NCBI GenBank assembly: GCA_035635855.1
Contig: DASQAF010000023.1
Coordinates: forward strand, 190,801-254,800
Reading direction: 5' to 3'
DNA from: UBA11740 sp035635855
GTDB taxonomy: Bacteria > Acidobacteriota > Blastocatellia > Pyrinomonadales > Pyrinomonadaceae
Length of the DNA: 64,000 nucleotides
In this document: positions 58,715 to 64,000 of the stretch, piece by piece
How the letters are laid out: each line of letters starts with the position of its first letter
Position numbering within the stretch: the stretch's first letter is position 1
Made by a program: the position numbers and the translations under genes
Notes under the pieces: generated by a model
The model's database searches: none
The model's input: only the letters and a program-made list of their open reading frames with translations
Told to the model about the DNA's origin: nothing

Positions 58715-59095
58715 GTGTTCGATATTGTAGAGAAGCATTGGCCGATGTCGGTCGGGGACGGCAAGGCCACGCGCAAGAAGCGTCCACGCATCCTGGCCAT
58801 CACCACCGATTGCTGCACCGGGTGCGCGGGTTCACCTGCCTGCATCGAATACTGCCCGATCGAAGCTTGCATGTTCTGGGTCCCTGACGAAGACCATCCG
58901 CCATTTGGACGAATCGAAGTCGACCCATATCTCTGTATCGGCTGTCAGAAATGCATCAGTAAGGGACCCGACGGCGCGTTCCTCGACGGCTGTCCGTGGG
59001 ATGCGATCGAGATGATTCCGACCGACGATTGGGAAGCCATGCACGAGATCGCTTTGCCCGATCTTCCTCCACCACCACCGGCGATCGCCGGCTAA
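58715..59095 (+). CDS. Ferredoxin-like protein with two 4Fe-4S motifs
   Basis: 126 residues. DCCTGCAGSPACIEYCPIEA and CIGCQKCISKGPDGAFLDGC plus PWDAIEM give eight or more Cys in the order of a 2x4Fe-4S ferredoxin, with unusual spacing inside each motif (CxGCxxSPxCxxxCP and CxGCxxCx12C). A short helical N-terminus and a Pro-rich C-terminus flank the clusters. Likely a cytoplasmic electron carrier. The GTG at 58715 is the longest start; an ATG at 58745 (MSVGDGKATRK) is possible. Convergent with the oxidase cluster. Confidence 0.83.
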   Translation: MFDIVEKHWPMSVGDGKATRKKRPRILAITTDCCTGCAGSPACIEYCPIEACMFWVPDEDHPPFGRIEVDPYLCIGCQKCISKGPDGAFLDGCPWDAIEMIPTDDWEAMHEIALPDLPPPPPAIAG

Positions 59096-59106
59096 TGCTC
59101 TCGGCT

Positions 59107-59964
59107 TCACTGCGTCCGAGTTTCAATAGCCTTCACTGTTAATGCAGCCTGCTGTTTGATTTCAGCGTCGCTGGTCGGCTTTCCCTCAGCCAACGGTGCA
59201 ATCAAAGGCAAATCATCCCTGGTACCCACATACGCAAGGGCGCCCAGAGCATCGCTAATCGTAGCGCGGTCCGGCGATAGAGTAGCGATCGGCTGCCCGA
59301 CCGTAACAGCTTCCCCTTCTTTCACCGAGAGGCTCGCAATCGCGCCATCCAGAGGCGAGCGGAATTCAGAAACAATGTTGGAAGCATCGCGAATTCTTGC
59401 CAATAACCCACCCGCCTTAATCTTCGATCCGCGAGGCAGCAGGCTGACAATTATTCCGGCCATCGTTGACTCTACTTCGAACGGTTGCAGCATTGCGCGC
59501 AGCTCCGGCCGGCCCGCCGCGTCGCCAAAGCGAACCAGTTGCAAAGCTGCGTTGCGTCGCACCAGCGGTTCGCTGTCAGTCAGCAGCAAAATCAGGGCGC
59601 GATGAAACTCTTCCGCGGCCGGATCCTGCCCCATCACCCAGGCGGTGGTCTTGCGAATCTCAGCCACCGGATTCCTGGTCAGAGCGATGACCTGTGGGTA
59701 GAACTTCCTGACGTTGGGATCGTGCTTTTCGATTCGCTGCTCAATTTGTAAAAGCGCGTGCTGGGTGTGGCGGGGACTCTTTTCATCCGCGAGATACTTT
59801 GCGACTTCATCGTCTGATAGTTCGCGGCCAAACCAGGTGCCGTACCACGTAAGGAAAGGGACGATGATGAATAAGGCGGCGACGATGATCAGCCAGACAT
59901 TGGAAGGCCTGCGAGATCGCGGTAAGGCTGCCATAGCCTGAGAGTCGCTTCCGTTGGGATTCAT
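59107..59964 (-). CDS. Membrane-anchored HEAT-like protein with barrel-sandwich domain
   Basis: 285 residues. One membrane helix near the N-terminus (VWLIIVAALFIIVPFLTWYG). Residues about 60-165 are HEAT-like helices (EIRKTTAWVMGQDPAAEEF, PLVRRNAALQLVRFGDAAGR). Then comes a barrel-sandwich-hybrid (biotinyl/lipoyl-like) fold: STMAGIIVSLLPRGSKIKAG, FRSPLDGAIASLSVKEGEAV, TVGQPIATLSPD, without an obvious modifiable Lys. A further HEAT pair ends the protein. The combination is unusual. Last gene of the oxidase cluster in this orientation. Confidence 0.72.
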   Translation of the reverse strand: MNPNGSDSQAMAALPRSRRPSNVWLIIVAALFIIVPFLTWYGTWFGRELSDDEVAKYLADEKSPRHTQHALLQIEQRIEKHDPNVRKFYPQVIALTRNPVAEIRKTTAWVMGQDPAAEEFHRALILLLTDSEPLVRRNAALQLVRFGDAAGRPELRAMLQPFEVESTMAGIIVSLLPRGSKIKAGGLLARIRDASNIVSEFRSPLDGAIASLSVKEGEAVTVGQPIATLSPDRATISDALGALAYVGTRDDLPLIAPLAEGKPTSDAEIKQQAALTVKAIETRTQ

Positions 59965-59974
59965 TTTTATTCGA

Positions 59975-60060
59975 CGAGAACCCTCTCTCCCTTGAGAGAG
60001 ACTAGCGTGAGGGACTTAGGCGGCGCAACACCTCCCAATTCCCTCTCCTAAAAGGGAGTG
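59975..60060. repeat. Dispersed repeat (CCTCTCTCCCTTGAGAGAGA)
   Basis: CCTCTCTCCCTTGAGAGAGA with CTAGCGTGAGGG, followed by a second related unit CCCTCTCCTAAAAGGGAGTG. Similar to 24488-24528. Confidence 0.55.
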
Positions 60061-60082
60061 GGAAGAAACAAGACTACCCGCC

Positions 60083-60514
60083 TCATTGTGCAGGATAAAG
60101 GTGATACAGCATCACGTAAACCACGACGCCGGTGATCGAAACATACAACCATATCGGCAGGGTGACGCGGGCAATCCGCTTGTGTCTTTGAAAGTCCCCA
60201 CGCATCGCCCGCCTGACGGTGATGATTACCAGGGGAACGATCACCGCCGCCAGGAAGGTGTGCGTGTAGAGAATCGTGAAATATACCGGCCGCGCGATTC
60301 CCTGCCCCGCGAATCGCGTGACGCCATGATGCGCGTGATAGGTCAAATACGAAATGAGAAACAGGATTGAAGTTGCCAGAGCGGTTAACTGGCAATTGCG
60401 ATGAGCCGTAACATTCTTCCGCCGGATGAAAAAGTATCCGCTTGATAACAGAACGAAGCTGGCGGTGTTGAGAACGGCGTTGAGATGAGGCAGAACAGAA
60501 AAATAGTCCGTCAC
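60083..60514 (-). CDS. DUF420-family membrane protein (cytochrome oxidase assembly associated)
   Basis: 143 residues from a GTG start: YFSVLPHLNAVLNTASFVLL, SSGYFFIRRKNVTAHRNCQL, TALATSILFLISYLTYHAHH, FTILYTHTFLAAVIVPLVII and IWLYVSITGVVVYVMLYHLY, with four membrane helices. DUF420/CtaM-like proteins sit next to caa3 oxidase genes and are linked to oxidase maturation. The GTG at 60514 follows the upstream stop by 8 bases. Upstream in-frame codons run through the neighbouring gene and are not used. Confidence 0.85.
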   Translation of the reverse strand: MTDYFSVLPHLNAVLNTASFVLLSSGYFFIRRKNVTAHRNCQLTALATSILFLISYLTYHAHHGVTRFAGQGIARPVYFTILYTHTFLAAVIVPLVIITVRRAMRGDFQRHKRIARVTLPIWLYVSITGVVVYVMLYHLYPAQ

Positions 60515-60522
60515 GCGGTCAC

Positions 60523-60924
60523 TTAACTTTCTTTCTTGCGTGGAGCATTCATCTCGGCCACCATCCGGTTGACATCCGGCGGCATGGCCCGGCCTCTGGT
60601 GTCCTTTAAAGCCGGAGCCTGTTGCGGAGCGGCCGATGGAACTGCGCGGCCACCTGTGGCCGGCAGCGCTCCACCACCGGCAGTCGCCAATTGTGGCGTG
60701 GAGGAACCTCGAGCCAGCGCCCTCTTTTCCATTTGGCGCGCCACCGCGCCCATCGCCGGTACCATCAGAAAGCAAAGCGCCAGCACCAACGGCACTACAG
60801 TAAAGAACAATCCGTCAGTGCTGATGATGCTGCCGCCGGCCAGGATGTTGTAAGCGATGAGGGCAAAAAAACCCGCCGCGACCAGGATACAGACGAGCTT
60901 TAATAATGATTCTTCGCGTTTCAT
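60523..60924 (-). CDS. Two-helix membrane protein of unknown function
   Basis: 133 residues. Two membrane helices (LLKLVCILVAAGFFALIAYN, FFTVVPLVLALCFLMVPAMG) and a Pro/Ala-rich C-terminal part (ATAGGGALPATGGRAVPSA) with no known motif. Found between DUF420 and the zinc-ribbon gene in the oxidase cluster. The start ATG at 60924 begins MKREESLL. Role unknown. Confidence 0.75.
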   Translation of the reverse strand: MKREESLLKLVCILVAAGFFALIAYNILAGGSIISTDGLFFTVVPLVLALCFLMVPAMGAVARQMEKRALARGSSTPQLATAGGGALPATGGRAVPSAAPQQAPALKDTRGRAMPPDVNRMVAEMNAPRKKES

Positions 60925-60985
60925 TTATTATTCGGTACGCATTGTTTACTGCCTGAACGGGCGGGAAGTAAGCCGCCGCTAAACC

Positions 60986-61204
60986 TTAATGCTTCTTTGC
61001 GGGTTGTTTCGCGGCCCGCTCAACCAACTGTTCGTATCCGCAGCGCTCGCACTGCCAGGACGGAAAGACTGCGCTGGGATCTCCGGCGTTCTGGTAAACC
61101 GCGTGTTGGGATGGAATGATCTTTCCCCCGCACCGCGGGCACGCGCGCCCCCGCGTCGTCCGCTTTTCAATGTCGATATTCTCGAGCTGGCTTTGATCTT
61201 CCAC
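60986..61204 (-). CDS. Small zinc-ribbon protein
   Basis: 72 residues. Two Cys pairs, RACPRCGGKIIPSQHAVY and SWQCERCGYEQLVERAAKQ, form a rubredoxin-like zinc knuckle. The basic C-terminus could bind nucleic acid or the membrane surface. The overlapping frame at 60979-61206 lacks any pattern and is rejected. A member of the oxidase cluster, 30 bases downstream of the next membrane protein. Confidence 0.75.
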   Translation of the reverse strand: MEDQSQLENIDIEKRTTRGRACPRCGGKIIPSQHAVYQNAGDPSAVFPSWQCERCGYEQLVERAAKQPAKKH

Positions 61205-61234
61205 AATATAAGTTCGGACCCGAGCGGCCTTTAC

Positions 61235-61474
61235 CTAACCGGATTTACGAAGTCGAAAAGCCAGGAAGAATATCGCGCAAAAGATCGAGACCGGAGGCAC
61301 CAACAAAACCAGCGTGCCAATGTTCAGATGGCGGACAAAGTTGCTGTTTGCGGACAGCGACGCGCGGCACATCACACATTGGGCCGGCGCGGACTCGGAA
61401 AACAAGACACAGACTAAAGCCACCGCCAGGGCAACCAACATCAGACGAACAATTCGGTGGACTTTACCAGTCAT
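61235..61474 (-). CDS. Small membrane protein with CxxC loop
   Basis: 79 residues. A signal-like helix LMLVALAVALVCVLFSESAP, then QCVMCRASLSANSNF carrying a CxxC pair on the outer face, then a second helix LNIGTLVLLVPPVSIFCAIF. The arrangement suggests a periplasmic metal or redox site, for example in copper delivery to the oxidase; this is inference from position. The ATG at 61474 is preferred to one four codons upstream, which overlaps subunit IV. Confidence 0.75.
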   Translation of the reverse strand: MTGKVHRIVRLMLVALAVALVCVLFSESAPAQCVMCRASLSANSNFVRHLNIGTLVLLVPPVSIFCAIFFLAFRLRKSG

Positions 61475-61482
61475 AACAAACC

Positions 61483-61836
61483 TCAATGACTCTCGGCGGC
61501 GGGCTGAACCGGTCCCTGATAGCGCAACTCTCTGGCGCGAAAACTATCCGGGAAAAATACCAGCAGCATCAGGCAGATGCAGATAACCAGCGCCGGCACG
61601 ATCGTCAGGACTAAATTCAAACGCTCAAACCGCAGGTGCATAAAATAAGCAACGATCAGCGCTGCCTTGATGATCGATGCGCCCATTAGGATCACCAGCA
61701 TATAAATCACCGGCAGATGCTTATAGCCAAGGTATACTTCAATACCGGTCAACGCCAGCAGCCAAACCCAGACCGAAATGAACAGTTTGTTGGAGCCGGC
61801 AAAATGCTCTTCACCACCCGCCGCGTGTGTACTCAT
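61483..61836 (-). CDS. ctaF: Cytochrome c oxidase subunit IV
   Basis: 117 residues, three membrane helices (LFISVWVWLLALTGIEVYLG, VIYMLVILMGASIIKAALIV, VLTIVPALVICICLMLLVFF) with the AYFMHLRFERLNL loop typical of prokaryotic subunit IV (COX4_pro). It stabilises the oxidase complex. In order after the second subunit III. Confidence 0.92.
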   Translation of the reverse strand: MSTHAAGGEEHFAGSNKLFISVWVWLLALTGIEVYLGYKHLPVIYMLVILMGASIIKAALIVAYFMHLRFERLNLVLTIVPALVICICLMLLVFFPDSFRARELRYQGPVQPAAESH

Positions 61837-61867
61837 CTCGTTTCCTCCAACAGTCGTGTTCGGCTAC

Positions 61868-62512
61868 CTACTTGCTCGCATCGACCGACAGTATATAAAT
61901 CATGGGAAAGACAAACATCCATACCAAGTCGACAAAGTGCCAATAGAGCCCGCTGATCTCTACGTCTTCATGCTTTAGTTTGTTGACTCGGCCAGCTACT
62001 ACCAGCAGATAGATACAACCGGTGAAGACGTGAAACATGTGCATACCGGTAATGCCGAAAAAGGTGGCGCCGAACAGTGGCGTTGCTCCCGGCCATTTTT
62101 CTGCCCACTCTTTAGGTAATGCGAATGGCCTGAGGCCTTCGCCAATCAGGTGCCGCCACTCGATCATGTGCAGCACGATAAAGGTCGCGCCCAGCACCGC
62201 GGTGGCGATAATCCACATACGCACCTTGGATCGTTCACCGCGCGCAGATGCCGACACCGCCATCACCATCGTCAGACTGGACGACAAAAGCACCAGCGTC
62301 ATGATGGACGAAAACACGATGCTGGGATAAAACTTAAACGGCGTCGGCCAGACATTCGAGGCCCTCACGTAAGCATAGCCAATCAGCAGCGCCGAAAAGG
62401 TCAACGAGTCGGACATGATGAAGAGCCACATGCCCAATTTTCGATGTCCCACTCGATAGGGATGAACTCCGCCACCCCAGTCGCCCGTTATAGCTTGAGC
62501 TTCAGTTGCCAC
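61868..62512 (-). CDS. ctaE: Heme-copper oxidase subunit III (second copy)
   Basis: 214 residues. Starts with VHPYRVGHRKLGMWLFIMSD, has LIGYAYVRASNVWPTPFKFY, FIVLHMIEWRHLIGEGLRPF, FFGITGMHMFHVFTGCIYLL and ends ISGLYWHFVDLVWMFVFPMI. These are the seven-helix subunit III pattern with the conserved H-x-x-D/E and WHFVDxVW motifs. About 30% similar by eye to the copy just upstream, so an old duplication or paired subunits. Confidence 0.93.
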   Translation of the reverse strand: MATEAQAITGDWGGGVHPYRVGHRKLGMWLFIMSDSLTFSALLIGYAYVRASNVWPTPFKFYPSIVFSSIMTLVLLSSSLTMVMAVSASARGERSKVRMWIIATAVLGATFIVLHMIEWRHLIGEGLRPFALPKEWAEKWPGATPLFGATFFGITGMHMFHVFTGCIYLLVVAGRVNKLKHEDVEISGLYWHFVDLVWMFVFPMIYILSVDASK

Positions 62513-62531
62513 CAGTCACCTCCACGAAGAT

Positions 62532-62594
62532 GATGTCCGACAAGCTTCAGCTTGTCGTTCAAGCCTGATCTCGACAAACCAAAGCTTGTCGTAT
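62532..62594. repeat. Dispersed repeat (TCCGACAAGCTTCAGCTTGT)
   Basis: GTCCGACAAGCTTCAGCTTG plus TCG (62534-62556) and CGACAAACCAAAGCTTGTCG (62573-62592). Same family as 15812-15925. Situated between the two subunit III genes. Confidence 0.65.
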
Positions 62595-62597
62595 GCT

Positions 62598-63281
62598 TCA
62601 CTTCCAAAAGAACAGAAGAAAAAACAGCGCGACCCACAGCACATCCATGAAATGCCAATAGATCGTCGCCGAATCGGCGGCGCCTACCCGTCGCAACTCG
62701 CCGTCTATCGTTGAGCGCCGCTGGCGCGTGCGCAGCAAGAGATAAGTCAAAGCCATGATGCCGCCCAACAAGTGCAGTCCATGCGCCGCGGTGAACAGAT
62801 AAAAGAACGAGTTGTACGGGTTGCTGGCCAGGTATATTCCCTGCCGCACAAGTTGTCGCCAGGCAATAATCTGCGACCCGAGAAAGCCCAAACCGAGCGC
62901 CACCGTAATCATCAGCCAACGTCCATAACGCGCGTCCCGTTGTTGCTTCAAAGAGCGGCGCGAAACTTCCATCGTCACGCTGCTGATAACGATGAGTAGC
63001 GTGCTCAACCAAAGCACTTTCGGCATCGCGATCGGCTGCCAGTCATTCCCCGAGGCTGAACGTACGATGTAAGCGCTGGTCAGCGCCGTGAACAACATAA
63101 CGATGCTGCCAATAGCCATCCAGACGCCGATGCGATAGCGCGCCGGCGTAAACCGCAGCGGTTCCCCGTCCTTGCCATCCCGGCCGCCGCCATTCTTAGG
63201 AAAGCCGTTGCCTCCACGCGAACGCGGCCCACCGCCAATCGCAGTTGCGACGCCTTCAGTGTTTGTGACCGTTGCCGCCAT
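62598..63281 (-). CDS. ctaE: Heme-copper oxidase subunit III (first copy)
   Basis: 227 residues. A Gly-rich N-terminal tail (NTEGVATAIGGGPRSRGGNG), then YRIGVWMAIGSIVMLFTALT, LLIVISSVTMEVSRRSLKQQ, LGFLGSQIIAWRQLVRQGIY, FFYLFTAAHGLHLLGGIMAL and SATIYWHFMDVLWVALFFLL. The typical subunit III helix order is kept. Its start overlaps the end of subunit I by 26 bases, implying tight coupling. Confidence 0.93.
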   Translation of the reverse strand: MAATVTNTEGVATAIGGGPRSRGGNGFPKNGGGRDGKDGEPLRFTPARYRIGVWMAIGSIVMLFTALTSAYIVRSASGNDWQPIAMPKVLWLSTLLIVISSVTMEVSRRSLKQQRDARYGRWLMITVALGLGFLGSQIIAWRQLVRQGIYLASNPYNSFFYLFTAAHGLHLLGGIMALTYLLLRTRQRRSTIDGELRRVGAADSATIYWHFMDVLWVALFFLLFFWK

Positions 63282-64000
63282 TCCCGCTTCTGTCTCCCAA
63301 TTCTGCCGCGACCTCCACGCCTTCCGGCTCGGTCTGCATTACGAAATCCCGCGGCGCGCCCGGCACGGCAAACTCATACGGCCCGCGGTGCACCGTCGGA
63401 ATCACGCCGGCAAAATTATCGTGCGGCGGCGGCGTCGCCGTGGTCCATTCCAACGTGGTCGCTTCCCAGGGGTTGTCCGTGGCCTTCTGGCCCTTGAACA
63501 TGCTCCAGAAAAAGTTGAAATAGAAGACGAGCTGAACAGCCGCGGTAATGATCGCCGCCACAGTCACAAACATTACCAGCGGATGTGTGTTCTTCAGGAA
63601 CTCATACTCACCAAACTGCGCGTAACGGCGCGGCATGCCGACCATGCCCATCGCATGGAACGGAACAAAGATGGCATAGACGCCGATGAAAGTGATCCAG
63701 AAATGAAACTTGCCCAGGCTCTCGTTCATCATGCGGCCAAACATTTTCGGAAACCAGAAATAGGTCGCCGCAAACATGCCGAAGATCGACGCTACACCCA
63801 TGACCAGATGGAAGTGCGCGGTCACGAAGTAAGTATCGTGAAAGAAGAAATCCAGAGACGTCTGGCCCAGCACGAGTCCCGTGATCCCGCCGGCCACGAA
63901 CACTGAAACGAAGCCGATCGCAAACAGCATCGGGGTGGTAAAACGAATCTTCGCGCCCCAAAGTGTTCCCAGCCAGTTGAATGTCTTGATGGCCGAAGGC
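63256..64000 (-). CDS. ctaD: Cytochrome c oxidase subunit I, 3' part (runs off the right edge)
   Basis: The frame is open from the window end; about 247 C-terminal residues are present, from FGHQDIQLAG-like NWLGTLWGAKIRFTTPML through FAIGFVSVFVAGGITGLVLG, FHDTYFVTAHFHLVMGVASI (low-spin and high-spin heme His ligands in TAHFHLVMG), FHFWITFIGVYAIFVPFHAM, and the C-terminal tail ending GNGGNGHKH. It is the catalytic subunit of an aa3/caa3-type oxidase reducing oxygen to water. The N-terminal half with the Cu-B site lies beyond position 64000. Confidence 0.95.
   Translation of the reverse strand, partial: PSAIKTFNWLGTLWGAKIRFTTPMLFAIGFVSVFVAGGITGLVLGQTSLDFFFHDTYFVTAHFHLVMGVASIFGMFAATYFWFPKMFGRMMNESLGKFHFWITFIGVYAIFVPFHAMGMVGMPRRYAQFGEYEFLKNTHPLVMFVTVAAIITAAVQLVFYFNFFWSMFKGQKATDNPWEATTLEWTTATPPPHDNFAGVIPTVHRGPYEFAVPGAPRDFVMQTEPEGVEVAAELGDRSGNGGNGHKH

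Noticed and set aside
1..64000. tRNA or rRNA genes
   Set aside because: No cloverleaf with a TTCRA loop or rRNA core sequence was found in the intergenic regions.

Overview
The window reads like chromosomal DNA of a free-living, aerobic, Gram-negative bacterium, most likely an acidobacterium of the Blastocatellia/Pyrinomonadales type. This placement is inference. It rests on the CPKCKRKYDDDT...SFCLDDGTPL zinc-ribbon membrane protein, the secreted protein with an LTNQNIAALVRDGVSE-type N-terminus, the cytochrome oxidase cluster with small accessory membrane proteins, and the many short dispersed intergenic repeats. No rRNA or tRNA gene was seen.

Region 1 (1-11214) is a chromosomal (sedentary) integron. 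A class-1-like integron integrase gene (9972-11214, + strand) diverges from an array of 12 complete gene cassettes read on the - strand towards position 1; the array continues off the left edge. Each cassette ends in an attC site: eight belong to one homogeneous 103-106 bp family, three are divergent, and one has collapsed to 19 bp. The cassettes encode a PD-(D/E)XK-like protein, an NYN-domain protein, a GH18-like protein, a tiny cassette with only a gene fragment, two small lipoproteins, a phosphoribosyltransferase-like protein, a degenerate M6-peptidase-like protein with a PASTA domain, a secreted HExxH protein, a small secreted protein, a P-loop protein and a PIN-like protein. The integrase is dead twice over. 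A 282-bp unit made almost only of a GIY-YIG endonuclease gene between 13-bp inverted repeats sits inside it, and a one-base expansion of a G run shifts its frame further on. The array is therefore probably frozen unless an integrase acts in trans. The integrase/attI intergenic region carries five ATAATAC half-sites arranged as palindromes.

Region 2 (11236-24416) is ordinary chromosome: ddl, arginase, a zinc-ribbon/discoidin-like membrane protein, a LOG-family protein, a methyltransferase, asnS, a peptidoglycan-recycling block (murU and amgK divergent from nagZ and a family-5 solute-binding lipoprotein), a PilZ protein, a Sua5/YrdC protein and an O-methyltransferase.

Region 3 (24921-36255) is regulatory and envelope related: a four-gene set (membrane histidine kinase, secreted unknown protein, sigma-54 response regulator, membrane unknown protein), an AbiV-like HEPN protein, an OmpA-family protein, a small membrane protein, a beta-propeller protein and an OmpR-type regulator.

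Region 4 (36475-49219): an MsbA-type ABC transporter, the yicC-gmk-rpoZ operon, ETF-ubiquinone oxidoreductase with a TetR/FadR-like palindrome upstream, three secreted or unknown proteins and a YyaL-type thioredoxin-domain protein. Region 5 (49406-58510): an HD-GYP/GAF/GGDEF signalling protein, a terminator, a good sigma-70 promoter, the pyruvate dehydrogenase E1alpha-E1beta-E2 genes, an EamA transporter, a Clp-N-like protein, a small zinc-ribbon membrane protein without a standard start codon and a glycine-zipper stress protein. Region 6 (58715-64000): a ferredoxin-like protein and a - strand aa3/caa3-type cytochrome oxidase cluster (subunit I cut by the right edge, two tandem subunits III, subunit IV, small accessory proteins, DUF420 and a HEAT/barrel-sandwich protein).
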